Part shown: in pieces, positions 12,473 through 25,435 of the stretch
Layout of the letters: each line of letters starts with the position of its first letter
Position numbering within the stretch: the stretch's first letter is position 1
Source of the DNA: Gonapodya prolifera JEL478
Lineage: Eukaryota > Monoblepharomycota > Monoblepharidomycetes > Monoblepharidales > Gonapodyaceae
DNA length: 64,000 nucleotides
NCBI GenBank assembly: GCA_001574975.1
Contig: KQ965733.1
Location: forward strand, 189,012-253,011
Direction: 5' to 3'
The notes under the pieces: generated by a model
What the model was told of the DNA's origin: nothing
Database searches by the model: none
The model's input: the letters and a program-made list of their open reading frames with translations, nothing else
Made by a program: the position numbers and the translations under genes

Positions 12473-14513
12473 ATGTCCCGTCAAGCAACATTTTTCTGCG
12501 CTTTTGGACTCTCCGTCGGAATTGCTCAAGGTGATTTCCCTTTTGTAATCATTTGCGTGTCCCGATCATCAATAAACCGATGTGGGCTCTACAAGCTTCC
12601 CTCGCTCAACGATGCCGACCCGTCTAAGCTTCAACACGGAAGCGTTGTACGGTTCCGATGCATGATACAGGTATGTTTTCTCTGGTGGAGAAGGGTTCTA
12701 GTACTCCAATAATGAGTGCTCTGTTCTAGGACAATTCTTTGGACCAAGAAATTTACCAAAAAGATCGTCGAGTGGCAAACACTGATGGTTCAATTGTAAG
12801 CTTTGTCTGAAATAACTTATTTGCTGATATGGCGTTCATCTCTGGATTTTCAGAGGCACGTATCATCAAAGTACAGCGATTCACCGTCGTTGAAAGAAGG
12901 AGAAACATTTGTGGACGACATGTCAGAGTATCCGCCATCTAATGCACTGGCTGAACGGCAATCATACTACTGCGTCTCAGTTCCTGGAGAGAATGAATGG
13001 GTCCGGGATGGTTGGAATGAGACTCGTTTGAGCAACGTTTCAAGGGGAAACTCGAAGCTTCGAAGCCGGAAGTACCCGCTAGGGCAAGCTCCTCACGCAT
13101 CAGCAGTTGCGCTCGTCTACGATGAACGAGCGCTCAAGTTTAACGAGGTTGTCGAGTTTGTGGGCGTGATCAGCTTGCCAGTCGTGGGTGAAGAGGACTC
13201 TGAAGTTGTGACAAACGCGGAGGAAAGCGACACAGCTGGTTGGGATGCCTGGGGAATTCAACTTCCCAACGTACCACGACTGCATGTGATTTTGATGAAG
13301 CCCGTGGCATACCTTGGCAATCCATACTTGAACGCGAATGTGGACATCGAAAATACAAGTTTGTGGTTCTTTATCTGTGATTGCTGCGATGTGTTGTATG
13401 ACCTATGTCCGAATTGAAGTTGCACACTTGAATGTACCCCTCCTTCGAGAGAAAGTCCTGGAACGTCTTACATACGCCTGCAACGGTGACTCGCTCGCTG
13501 CAGAATTAGCGCTTTTGGCAATAATTTCCCGTGCACACCACCGCGAGTCCACGCGCATTGGTTCGATGAATTTACGTCTTGTATCTCCGGATGGACTCCC
13601 TCGACTCCAACCACTTTTAGAGGAGCTACTCCCCCGCCTGCACAGAATCTCCCTGACTTTGTCAGAGCTGAACACGAAAGTTTATTTACCTCAAATGTCG
13701 GAACGAAATGGATTGCTCGCTGGCGAACTCCAGCTCGCCGAAGGTACCATTCTTCTCGTTGACGAGACCAAATTGGAGGCTGGGCAAGTTCGCGGGCGGG
13801 GCGTTCTCAACATGCACGGGCTGAAACAGGTTAAAGACTTTGGAAAGGTTCCTGTCGGAATACGACCAAGCTCTCAAGATACAGATGGTGCGGAAGTCAA
13901 CGAGGGATGGATGGACCAAGAAGTGGACTTGCCCATCATTGTTGTTGGTTCCACAAACACCGGAATCCTTTCGGTGGGAACTTACTTCAATTGCGACCAA
14001 ATGTTGCTGTTAACATACTTTCTTTACTCTTTAGGCTGATGTTGTTGTGCCCATTGTGCCCGAGCGTGTGTCGGACGAGTTATCCTCCGGGTTGAAACGC
14101 CTCGCAATACAAGGCGACGATCTGCTGCGACAATTGCGCTGCTATTTGAGCATTGTGCGCCAAGGAGAAATAGCGCTATCAGAGGAAGTGAGCCAGGTTC
14201 GTCGACCACGCTTTGATGTTGTGGATTGTAACGGAGATGGTGAACAAACTTGACCATTCCAGTTCATTGAGAATGACTTCGTCACCTCCCGCGCAAGAGC
14301 TGCTCAGCATCACCAACGTCTCCCCGGTCAGACAGACCTGTTTCACTGGGTCGGAGCTGCCAAGTAAGATTGCAAAGACCCGAACTGATGTCATCTCAAT
14401 ATTTAATTCGTCTTTATAGACTTCTTTCCCTCAGCCTTGGAAAGTCCGAACTTACTCGAGAAACATATCTCCGGATGAAGAGTCTTGAGCAAGCTCGACT
14501 TCTCCGTTTCTAA
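12473..14513 (+). CDS. MCMBP: MCM complex-binding protein
   Basis: Exons 12473-12670, 12730-12795, 12854-13358, 13420-13973, 14035-14196, 14263-14363 and 14420-14513 give about 559 residues. Family signatures are LPSLN followed by GSVVRFRCMIQ, the ERQSYYCVSVPGENEWV block, FNEVVEFVGVIS, PRLHVILMK and YACNGDSLAAELALL. MCMBP binds MCM3-7 and is needed for pre-replicative MCM handling in the nucleus. The first exon is uncertain. The reading used here is open and resembles other N-termini only weakly, and in-frame upstream ATGs at 12439 or 12466 belong to another frame. It follows EFL1 on the same strand after 205 bp. Confidence 0.93.
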
Positions 14514-14774
14514 TGCTTTTGATGGTGAAGGGAATCCACACATTTGTTGTGGTTCGCATGTGGACGACAGAACTCCCCCGAGCACAGCGAGTACCTGTAT
14601 AAGGCATAGCCCAATTGACGGTTTTGATGAAAATCTACGTGATGTATTGTACGCTACGTGAGCTAAGAGATCTATAAGTATCAAGCGTTGTTCATCTGCA
14701 CTCTGCTGCCCCGTGTCGCTGCATAGGAGTAAGGATGCGTTATTCATAATGCAGGGGAAAAAAAACAGCCGAAC

Positions 14775-17700
14775 TTACACCATCGGGTAGGGAACATCTG
14801 TGTGGGGAGAAAACCGACGGAAGAGTTGAACAAAGGTAGAATTGTAAAGCAGCACAGCGATCACATTACTAACCTGCAAACCTGCAATATCTTGCGAGTA
14901 TTTGATTGGCCTGATCTTCCTCAGAACAACGATACGCAACGCCACATAGGCCCACATTACAAAGCCCCAACCGATTGGAATCAGCCATAACAACGGACTC
15001 AACCTCCATGAAGTACTGAATGGGATGTTCATGAACGGGGGATACACGATGAACATTGCGATTAAAGTGGCGAACAAGATGCAGGGATAGCTGTACTTGT
15101 TGCTGCAGGGGAGAAAGAGAAGGGTTGAAGGGTTGTTTTGGGGGTGGAGGGGTTTTGTTCAGCTGCCATCTCATGCAAACGACGCCCTGACCGATACGCA
15201 CGAAATCATGAACCATCCCCACGGAAGGCTGAGCTTGGCCTTCACCAAGAACAAGTTCCAACACTGGCAAAACAGCATGGCTAAGAAAAAGGCTGACTGA
15301 GCTTGCCGAAGAGCGTCAAATTGATCGGGTCCTGAAAGTACTCGTCCAGAAGCGGTAGTGAAGTTTTCCCCACTTTCGGTAAGGTAACCGTGGTCCGATG
15401 ATCCCTTCTGCAAATTCCACGCATCCGTAGGAGTTATACCGTAGCTGTGCCATCTATTTGCTCACATCGAATCAAAACCCATGTACCACGAAATGGCCCG
15501 CGTTGTAACTCACAGCGCAACAAAGTAGGTGATGAAAGCTCCAATCGTTTCAATTGTGCCCATTTCGAGCATGCAATAGCTGAGGAGTTCAGCATCAACG
15601 AGGACCTCTTCATCCGTTTCTTCGAATGATTCTCTCCAATATTCGGCTGTGAAAACACGGCGCACACCGCCAAGCATGGAAGAAAACGCGCTTTTTCCTT
15701 TCACGTGACCAGTCTCTGGGTCGACTTCTTGCGGACCCTGTCGGGCTTGCTTCCGTAGGATTCGCTCGATTGACTGGTCAGTGACAGGTTTGCGGGGTTG
15801 CAACTTCATCAAACCAGTTTTGCTCTCAGCAGGGTCAAATGCGAAGGACAAGCCGTTGAAAAGTTCGAAACCAAGATCGACAAACACAATCTGAAGTGCT
15901 GTGAGCGGATACGGGATTGGTGCAACAACAAATGCCAACTGTGCCCAAACTTCCTGATGAAAAAAAAGATATTGAATATGAAACCGCGAAGAAAGACTTT
16001 GTAAAATCATCAACGAACGGGTAGAATGTGTGTCATAATGTATCGCTGCGTTTTCGGGGGCGTTTTGAGGACCAATGATAATCTACGTGTGCAGTGAGAG
16101 CTAACTCACAACAGATTTCTTCAAGTTGAGGAAAATGAGACGTCCTATCATGGAACCCGGTTCCTATGGGAATTTGAAGGTAGAAAACGCTCACCAAGAC
16201 TCACCTTCTTCGATTCCCGACACGGTCGAAGCGAAATTATCATCTAAGAGCACCATGGCAGCTGCTTCTTTGCTCACGTCTGAGCCACTGATGTTCATAG
16301 CAATTCCAAGGTCCTATCACATTTGCTCGGTATAAGTCAATGCTTCGACATGATTGCTCATTAAACTTACCGCTTTCTTCAATGCCGGCGAATCATTGAC
16401 ACCATCTCCAGTGACCCCAACAATGTGACCGCGACTTTGCGCATGTTTAACGATTTGCAATTTGTGCTTTGGGGACGTTCTGGAGGAAATATAGAAATGA
16501 TTACGATCTTGTATGAATAACTTCAAAGATTGAACCCACTTACCTTGCGAATATGATCTCTTCTTTGCTGAAAATGTTCTCCCAATCCTTTTCACTAAGA
16601 CTGTCGATTTGCTCCCCGTGAATGACGATAGCGTCATATTCATCGTCTCCAATTTGGTCGATCGGTCTTCCACTTTTGGCAGCAACCATTTCCTTCGTGT
16701 CTTGGACCATTAAGTTAATCTTTCGTCCAATAGCTTCGGCCGTGAGAGGGTGCTAATGAAAGGTGGATTTAGGGAGCGTCGAGCGAGAGTATACCTCGAA
16801 AGTCTCACATCACCAGTGACCATCATAACTTGAACACCTGCTTCTCTGCAATGACCAATTGCTTCACGAACACCATGCTTTGGAGGATCTTCCAGGGAGA
16901 CAAGACCTTGGAAGACAAGGCCCTTGTTCGGATAGTTGGGAGGATCTTTAACGAATTCAAAGTTCTCCGGGAATTGGTCGCCAGGAAGGTCTAACTTCGC
17001 GAAGGCCAGAACACGGTGACCCTTTGACGCCATGAATTTGTAAGTTTCATCGAATTTTTTCTTGTGGGCTTCTTCGAGGGGGATAGCCTTCAAATTGGAC
17101 GACAGTGAATTCACCCGGGCTTCCACATTGAACGGAAGGAAATGCTCACATCCTTTCCATCAAAAATTTTGTCGCACAAGCGTAACACACGCTCTGGGGC
17201 ACCTTTCAGGAAAAGTGTAAGTGCTCCTTTGGAATGCGACTTTTTGTTGATGGTCATGGCCCATTTATTCTCGCTGTTGAATGGAACTTCGAACACTTTT
17301 GGGAACTGGTTCAAGGCATCATCTGCATCCGGTAAACGGGTAGCTGCACATCGAAGGAGACCTGCTTCTGTGGCATCCCCAAAAACCTCTCTAGAGACCA
17401 TGGGTAGACAAACGTCAGAATGACGGAACGCCCCTCTCGAGTCTTCGAATGGGTGACCCACCGTTGGTTAACCGGAACATCTATTCTATCAAACTTTGCT
17501 TTCGTGCAAAGAGCACTCGTGTAAAGGAAGTCCATCACACCAGGTTTGGCTGGGTCCATAACGCTTCCCTGGGCAGTACCGCCAACCTGTGCGGTGTACA
17601 AATCTAATCCAGTCCACAAATAGGAAACCGTCATTTGATTCCGAGTAAGAGTTCCGGTCTTGTCAGTCGCCAGGAGAGTGATGGCTCCAAGAGTCTCTAC

Positions 17701-19393
17701 TCCTTGGAGATCCTTCACCAGCACATTCCCTTCGAGAAACAGTTTCAACCCCAGAACCGGCGAAACATGACATAGTAATTAAAGCTTACTTGAAGCCATC
17801 CTCTTGGCCGCAATACTCAAAAGCATAGTAACGGTGGCCGGCAATCCTTGTGGAACCCACGCGACAAATGTACCAATGGCGAAAGTCACCGCTGCGGCCC
17901 AGCTCAAGTTTGTGACGACTTTTCCAATGATGAAGAATATTACTGCGGTAACGAAAGCCACACTCGCGATCTTATAGACAAACAAAGTAATCTCCTCGGA
18001 CAATGGCGATTCGTTCTTCTTCTCTGTCGTGGTAAGTTTTGCAATCTAGGAGCGAATCAATGGTCACGCCACCGTTTCGTTTCCGAACTCCTCAATATTG
18101 CCACCATACCTGTCCGATAACCGTGTTGTCACCAGTGCGAACAACGATTCCATATCCATCGCCGTTTACGCAAAGGGTCCCATTGAACACCAAGTTCGTT
18201 GCCTCAAGCGGGTTCTCATTTGTGTTTCTTTTTGTGCGCTCCTGAGGTTCACTTTCTCCTGTCAAACTCGAGTTGTCCACTTTCAGGTCTGTGGCCGCTA
18301 CAATTACACAGTCAGCTGGGACTTTGTCCCCAAGTCGGAGGTAAACGACGTCTCCAGCCTATTAAACAAAGCCTCATTTTCACTGAAAGCAAATTATTAC
18401 CGTTTGAGAAACTCACCACAAGTTCAACTGCCGACATTGGGGCTTGAACACCTCCTCTAACGGCGGTCGATCGCGAAGGAATCAAGTTCTGCGGCATGGA
18501 AATACGTAGAAGAATGTTTCATAATGCGTTATATGGTATTAAGAGCACGCACCAAGAAGCTCTCCAATATTGCCTGACTCTTTGCCTCCTGATAGTACTC
18601 AATGAAGGAGTTCAAAAACGCGACAGCAATGAGAATTCCACCAATGTAGACATTGGAGCTATTGTTGACAGTATCGATTCCTGTGTCCGGGCTCATCACT
18701 AAGAAGAATTCATGAAAATGTTTGTGGTTGTGGCATACCATATAAGATGTATGTCACGACACCAGCAAATAACATGATGAGATTGAATAATCCTCGAAGT
18801 TTGTCAAGGAATTTCAACCACCCTGGGCGCCTCGGTGGACTATTGAAAGGTATTCGAAGTCCATTTGTGGTACGACATGGAAGACCGTTTACTCACGGAG
18901 TTAGCATGTTTGGTCCGTTCTCCGCAAGGCGCTTTGCTGCTTCTTCCGCGGAAAGACCCTTCAAGTGGTGTGTAACAAGAAATGAGGAGTGCTGAGGCTG
19001 TGCGCCTCGTCATTGACGCACCAGACTGTTGGCAGGCTTCGCTGCGTCAAACTTTGTCTGGTATTTCGCTTCCAGCTCTTCTAATGTCATGAGGTGCTCC
19101 GTCACGTCCAGCTGCTTCGCCGGCGCGGGTTTTGGTTCCTCGGGTTTGCTCTCCACATTGGACACCGCGGGAGGAGGTTGATGCCGCTTCGGTTCTGGCA
19201 TCTTAAACTCCAATTTGGGCCTAGCAGGAGCAGCAGACGGCTCTGGGACTACTGCAGCTCCATTGGCAAGAAGAGAACCATTGCTGGCTTCGGGTGATGG
19301 AGGCGCGGTAGACGCGCCAACACCCGCTTCAGAATTGGCAGGCAGGTTCGCAGTTGAATCTGTCGTGGACATTGGAGTGTGGTGAGACCACAA
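14775..19393 (-). CDS. P-type cation ATPase, Na+/K+-ATPase-like (type IIC)
   Basis: Eighteen exons give about 1,181 residues: 19022-19393, 18897-18958, 18739-18839, 18553-18698, 18417-18488, 18110-18358, 17790-18045, 17462-17729, 17150-17390, 16809-17087, 16544-16752, 16371-16479, 16205-16313, 16110-16144, 16019-16045, 15514-15953, 15202-15444 and 14775-15102. Key motifs are LTGESEP (about residue 284), the phosphorylation site DKTGT (Asp about 442), KGAPERV and [11 protein letters not shown] (about 775). The M4 motif reads VPQGLPATV where animal pumps have VPEGLLATV. The N-terminal 90 residues are Pro/Ala-rich. By family it exchanges Na+ and K+ or H+ at the plasma membrane; no beta subunit is visible here. 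The last exon may contain one more intron, so the extreme C-terminus is uncertain. ATG 19372 is an alternative start. Confidence 0.93.
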
Positions 19394-19659
19394 TTGGCTG
19401 GTGGTAAATAAAATGTGGCTACACGGCCCGCGCCAAGAAGGGACTGTGGAAAGGGATTGGTGACTTTATGTTCATTATTGGTATAAAGAGGAACTAAGCT
19501 ACCACGACCGGATTTATCTCTGTACAATGGTTATTTGGCAGCGTAGCACCTCTTCGAAAAGGAATCTTTTGGATGTGTGGGACGGGAAACGAAACATTCT
19601 CTTCCGGCGGCTTCTAGCCGCACATTGCAATGAATACAATGAATAGGTCGTTTCTTGTT

Positions 19660-21150
19660 TTACAATTCTACATCATCTGGTATTTGAGGGATGTCCTGTT
19701 GCCCAAACAGAAACGGATCCAAATTAGGCAATAAAGACAGCACGAAAGTGTAAACCACTGCGAGAGTATCTCTCAACAACCGCTGAGGTAGGGATGTCCC
19801 TGGAGCACCGTCGTTAGGGCGATGCGGTGGTGCTGCGGTTTCATTGCTGTTTTGATTTTCCGGGGTATTCTCCGCGACGGGGCGCGCTTCAAGGCCTAGA
19901 ATGAAGTCTCGCAATTTCCGCCATCCATCCCATCCCGTAATAGTGTCAATACGTAAGACACCAGTCTGTAAGACATAGACGAGAAATGCACTGAACAGCA
20001 ACAACGCGAAACGGTCCGTGCTTGCATTTTGTCCAAACAAATAGACCACAAACACAAGGCGCACCAAGAGCATCACGTGGACGAACGGATTTGCTGCCAC
20101 TAAGTCTCCTGGCAACACAGCCCGCAGTCGGGCAGCAGCCTCTCGCGCATGAGCAAGTAGAACTTCTTGGGGGTTCCATAGGATATTTCGAAAAGCATCG
20201 TTTTGCGCCGCCTGTTGGATATCAGCTAGAGGAGGATTGCGCTGTGGTGCTGGTTGCGTGACATTGTGATCCTGCGACGGGGTTGTCACATTGGCATGTT
20301 GGGGTGTTTGTAACGGTTGCGCCAGATGGGAGAACCCTGTTGCGATAAATGGAGGGTAAAACCCGGGCGCCACTGGCCAATATGCCAGCGATGATATCGG
20401 GACGTTCGCGATCACGTATGGAAGGCCCCTACGACATCAGTCGATAAACATGGGGTTGAGTGAATCCACAATGTTCAAACCTACCCCAGAGTCACAATAT
20501 GCGGAGAGAACCCCGTCGGTTGTAGCGTTTGCGGAAGTGCTGATGCTTCCGAGAAAGCAGCGTTTGGCGAAGAATGCACTGGAAGCGTAGAGGACGGTGT
20601 GGTCTGAGGTTGAGAGGTATCGAGGGCTGAAGGCTCGCGGTTTGTGGACCGCTGAGAGGAAGAGACATCGCGTGGAGTAGCGGCACCTCGGGAGACCAGA
20701 ATGATGGTTTGTCGTGTCTCCAAGCTAGCCTGTGCGAAGATCAGCTTTCATGGTCACTTCTGGAGACCATGAGAGACATCTCACCCGCTTAAGAATATCT
20801 CCAATAAAATCGTTGTCGCGCAAAACTCTGCCGCCATACACAAGTGTCTGTTTGCCCGCTTCGGGGTGGTTTGGGTGATCGTGCTCAATTAGGAGCTTGA
20901 GGTCACGAACCGACGCTCCCCCTTGGCTAGGCAGTTCCACCACGAAGTCTTCATCTGAAACTGAGCGGATGCAGAGTTCGATAGTGTCCTTCCTGGGGTT
21001 GTCCTCATTGGCAGGGGGAGGATCTCGCACGATCGCTTTACCGCGATCCAGAAAACGTCGCCCGTTATCCTCGCTGACTGTTTCTGGAGGGTGAAGAGGA
21101 GATTGTCTGACTTGCAGCGACTGCATGGGTTCATCAACACGACCTTCCAT
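19660..21150 (-). CDS. HERP-like ER membrane protein with ubiquitin-like domain
   Basis: Three exons, 20785-21150, 20485-20729 and 19660-20428, encode about 459 residues. A ubiquitin-like fold covers roughly residues 50-140, with IELCIRSVSDEDF, the VRDLKLLIEHDHP helix and KQTLVYGGRVLRDNDFIGDIL, which closely follows the LIYSGKLL-type motif. A Ser/Thr/Pro-rich stretch follows. Two adjacent hydrophobic segments near residues 300-345 (LLVRLVFVVYLF and FALLLFSAFLVYVLQ) fit the hairpin membrane anchor of HERPUD proteins, which assist ER-associated degradation. It lies between two genes on the same strand; the gap to the bZIP gene is 111 bp. Confidence 0.75.
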
Positions 21151-21261
21151 TCAGCTAGGTTGGAAGGTTTGGAGAGCCGCTCAGCTGGCAATCCGCAAAT
21201 TTCACAAAACAACTCAACGAACTTTTTCCACATTTCACATCACTACAATTGCACAGAACTA

Positions 21262-22641
21262 TCAAGGCTTCGCAGGTGAAGCTATGCATCCCCGTTGCAT
21301 AAGGAGGGGTAGCAAACCAACGTTCACCCCCCCAACGATCACACTTCCAACTTTTCCAAGAGTGGCGACCGGTTGCGGAACGTTCGGGACGTTCACAAGT
21401 TTCTTGGGTGGACGTCCACGCTTCGCAGGCGTGGGGATGGCCAGGTGCACTGGAAGACCAAGTTGTACCCCAGCCAAAGCAGGGGAGGGAGCCACAGCAG
21501 ATGCATTGCCCACAGGTAGAGCGAAAATCTCGCCCTCCTCCGTTACACCCCATGAAGGAGGAGGTAGAGGTCCTCCTGAAACTGCCGGGCTGTTGCCAGT
21601 GACGTGTAAGGACCCATCCCTCCACATAACTCCGTTCTCCTCGTATATCTGCTTAAGAGACTTGAGCGTGGCGCGGCCAGCTTCATCCGTTTTTCCAGCC
21701 TTGCCAATGTCACTTAATCCGCTGGCGGCGAGTCCACGTAGCCAAATGACCTCCATTTCCATTTCCTTTACGCGCCTTTCCAAAATTTCCGCCCTAATAA
21801 TTGCGTCACGAGCAGTATTCTCTACTTGCATTTCCCTCATCTTTTTCTTAGCGCGGAAACGAGCGCTCGCCTGGTTGTTCCGGAGCCGTTTATCTGCGGG
21901 TGGTTGGTTCGATGCTGCACCGAACATTCCAGTCGCGCCATCCGCGGAGCTGATGTCGAGGCTCTCAAGTTGCGAAGGTGATGTTCCTTGTGTGTCTGGG
22001 ACGACACGTGGTCGCTTTGCTGTTGGCTCGTCCAGAACAGGAGAATCAAAGACAAAATCTCTGTTTCGCGAGGAAAGCACGACAATAATGACAGAGTACA
22101 AGGTGAGTTTACGACGTTGAGAAGGAAGGAATCTTGATTCTTACCCTTCAAATTGGGCTGCAAGCATCGCATCGGCATCACGTTTTTCCTTCAGAGGAGG
22201 CATGGAAAGACTAGAAACGCCTTTTCCAGTGTACTGCTGCTTCCTTTGGAGTAGCGCCAAGGCCGTGGACGGAGTTGCAGCGAGTTTGTTAGGCCCCATG
22301 GTCGCGGATCGAGGCAACGTTTGGAGAGTGTACTGCGCAGACATATCCAGGTCCGCCTGCTTTTCTCCATACAGCGACGAAAATTCTGAAGAAAGGATGG
22401 CATCGGTCGTCGCCTGTTCTCCTCGGTCTGGTCCCATGTGGGCATTGAAATCATCTTCAAAAGTGAACTCGGACGGGAAGTTCAGGAACAAATCGTCCAG
22501 GGCTGAGGTGTTTGAGCTATCATTGGCATCATCTTCGAATGGAAGATTGAGAAAAGTGATGCTGTCGTGTTGTCGGAACGTCATTTTCGAAACGGAATCC
22601 GATCGTCTGAAGGTGGTGAAACGCGCCACAGTGCGTATCAA
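21262..22641 (-). CDS. bZIP transcription factor (CYS3/MetR-GCN4 type)
   Basis: Exons 22145-22641 and 21262-22060 encode about 431 residues. The basic region KRLRNNQASARFRAKKK matches the N-x-x-SAR-R signature of fungal CYS3/MetR/GCN4-like factors. It is followed by a coiled zipper with heptad hydrophobics (ILERRV, MEMEVIWLRGL) at about residues 215-275. The N-terminal half is acidic, with LPFEDDAND and FLNFPSEFTFEDDF segments suggesting activation. Near the C-terminus KRGRPPKK looks like an AT-hook. Such factors control sulfur or amino acid metabolism in the nucleus, but the target set cannot be told. ATG 22584 is an alternative start. Confidence 0.88.
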
Positions 22642-23672
22642 CGCAGCCAGACAGGGAAAGGAGGCGGATTGCGTTGTAGCGGGAAGTTACCAGGTGCAAG
22701 TCGGGAGGACAGACATGTCAGGATTGCTTACGAGAGCTCAAGGAAACCAACGTACGTTCAAAGAGTTCGGAGTTTATAGGGGCCCGTCACACACAAGATA
22801 AAAGAAAGTTTCTTTCCAACGACTATCAAGATTGATGGCTTGCTGGGATTGGTGATTGTTTCGGAAGCGGACCGTGATCGTGAAAACACGAGCCAAGAAT
22901 CGCACGGCGTAAAGAAAGATGCGTAGTCGCAAGGATTGTGTTAGTCAGATGCACTATTAAGAAAGGATCAACGTTTCTCGCTGTCAGATTCATCCTCACC
23001 TTTGTGCGGGACTGCAGTCTAGATGTCCCTCTACTCCACCACAACCACAAAACCCAGCAAATCTGTAAATTCCGGCTGATTCCTTCCGTCGGATGGGCTA
23101 CAGGGGTCGGCGACGCTCCCTGATTCTTTGGACGGAGTTGTGAAGAAAACTGCACCACCCGGCCAATCGGGAAGTCCAACTTCATTCCCCCCCTCCCATT
23201 CGCTCCCCATTTCCCGGTAGCAAAATAAAACCCCTTTGATAAGAGCCCGACAGAATTTCAGAGTTTACTACTTTTCTGAAATTCATGAGAGGTCAAAAGA
23301 ATTGAACTCTTCAAAAGCAAACGCAGTTGCAATGATAATGCGAGAATAATGAGACCTAGATAGCTTTCCAATTGTGAAATCTTGCAAGCACTGGCTTGTA
23401 TTTTCTCCAAGCCCTTTTGCCCAGTCTCTTGGCATCCATGCCCAGAGTGTTGCTGGTATGTATAAATAAGTGATACCGAAATTTTCAAGAGCTCCTCTAT
23501 CACTCTATCATCTCCTGGACGGTTGTTTCTGTCTCCCCAGGATTGAATTGAGCTTCCCAAATTGGTATGGCGAAATTTGCGGCTGTGTCTGTGTCCACAG
23601 CAAGGTTTCCATGAGGGCGCACAAAATGTGGCGCCTCTTCGATCTTTCACCGCGCAACGAGACACCGTCGCA
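22642..23672. other. Intergenic region between divergent bZIP and fasciclin genes
   Basis: About 1 kb without a supportable gene. A minus-strand 176-residue frame at 23258-23788 has no family features and overlaps the fasciclin start. A TATAAATA string at 23460-23467 and a minus-strand TATAAA near 22775 are possible core promoter elements only. Confidence 0.4.
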
Positions 23673-25182
23673 ATGAGACTTCTTGCATTCCTGGCTGCCG
23701 CGGGCGCCGTGCTATCGACCGTTAATGGACAGACAATCGCAGATCTCATCAAGGCGAATCCCAACATGGTGAGCGTCGTTGGTCTCATGTTCCCTCAACG
23801 TCGGTTGACCATTCGTTTTCGCAGACCGAAATAGCAAAGGTACGTCTGCAGAGAACGGAACTGCAAGAATCGGATGGTTGAGAGATCGAAACACTTCTCG
23901 TACCAGCTCATTCCCGCCAACCCGGCATGGAGCCAACCTGGCCCGAACAAGACATTGTTTGCGCCTACCGATGCAGCTGTGAGGGCGGCCTACCCCGGCG
24001 GCATCGCTACCGCTCCTGCCCCCCAGGTGAGCTAGGAGACCGTTGGTTATGGTTTACGTTTGGCGGAAGTCTCACAGCCGATTTCAGGGTTTCTTGTTCC
24101 TTGCCAACCAGCTCATCAACCCAACAACCTACAAACGATACGACGTCGTCTCTGACACTGCAGGAACCATCTCCGCCGTTTACGACAACTACCAAGAGCC
24201 TCCTGCCGTTGAGGTGCATCTGCGCACTGGAACCAACGAGGCCATCGGCCGAGCAGGCGACGTTACCTCGAACGCAGGAGGCGTACTTGTTGGTCTCGAC
24301 GGTATTCTCAACCCCAACCTGTCGCCGGTTGCCACTGCCAACACCACAACACAAACTACGATTTCTTTGTGGGCGATGACGGTGCAGCAAGCTGGAATCG
24401 CAACTTACGTCAACTCCCTGAAAGAGAGCACATTGTGAGTGATTCGAATGATTCAAATGTACTTGAATATTGCATTTTATAATTTATCGTGCCTTCAGCT
24501 ACGTTCCTACCAACGCAGCCATCACGGAAGTTGCATCCACCCTCGCGACACTCTCACAAAACCAGATTGCAGCCATTCTTTTGTACCACATCATTCCTCA
24601 GCGTGTGAACTCTGTCGACCTCCCGTCAGACAACAATGTCACGACGGTGCTTGGTGCTCCGTACTCCATTAGGCTGCGATATGGTGGAGAGGGCACCAGC
24701 ACCATTAATGACGCTACACTTGGAATCCCTGGCGATATTGAAACAACCGGAGGACCAATTCAAATCATCAACAAGGTTTGTATTGTGATCACATCAAGGT
24801 TCCCAATCGAGCGTGACAAAACATTTTGCATCACTCAGGTTCTTCTCCCGAACGGTGGCGTTCCTCCTACCGCCATTCAACTTCCCGCCGGTGTTTTTGC
24901 AGCTGCGTCCACCACCGCCGCCGCGTCGTCCAGGTTTGTCATTCAGAGAATTGTGGTTCTTCTAGGAGGATTATTGCTAACGTCTATTCTTGCTTCGTCC
25001 GAATCAGTGCTACCTCGGCGGCGTCTCGTACCGCTGCCGCGACCACTGGCGCTGCTTCTGCAACAACCGCCTCGGCAGCTTCTTCCACGTCGCCTGCCGC
25101 AGCGAAACCAGGTGCTGCCAGCCGCGTGATCGCTGGCTCGTCGCTGTTGGGTCTAATCGCAGCTGCCGCACTGGCACTGTGA
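23673..25182 (+). CDS. Fasciclin (FAS1) domain GPI-anchored surface protein
   Basis: Seven exons (23673-23768, 23825-23839, 23907-24026, 24088-24434, 24499-24775, 24839-24933, 25008-25182) encode about 374 residues. An N-terminal signal peptide (MRLLAFLAAAGAVLS) is followed by one or two FAS1 domains with NKTLFAPTDAAV and an LLYHIIPQRV box. An Ala/Ser/Thr-rich linker and a C-terminal hydrophobic tail (SSLLGLIAAAALAL) fit a GPI anchor signal. FAS1 proteins act in cell-surface adhesion. The second exon is only 15 nt (TEIAK), with clear GT and AG on both sides. Confidence 0.88.
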
Positions 25183-25435
25183 AGTTGAGAGATTCGGGCT
25201 TACGCACAGATAAATTGCAATTTTTTGGCCTATACTTGTGCATGTGGAGAATAAAAGCGCTTGTACGAAGGCATCGAAACATTAATGGGGTTTGTGCCTG
25301 TGCCGTGCGCAAGCCGGCTGAATCTGTCTGTAAACATAGGGCGGGCACACGTTCATATTCATTGGCGCGACATCTTCATAAATCACGTTTTTGGAAACCG
25401 CGGAATATCAGCGACGTCGTCTGATCGCTGCCATA

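Noticed and set aside
23258-23788. 176-residue minus-strand frame upstream of the fasciclin gene
   Set aside because: It overlaps fasciclin exon 1 and has no recognisable domain or splice partners.
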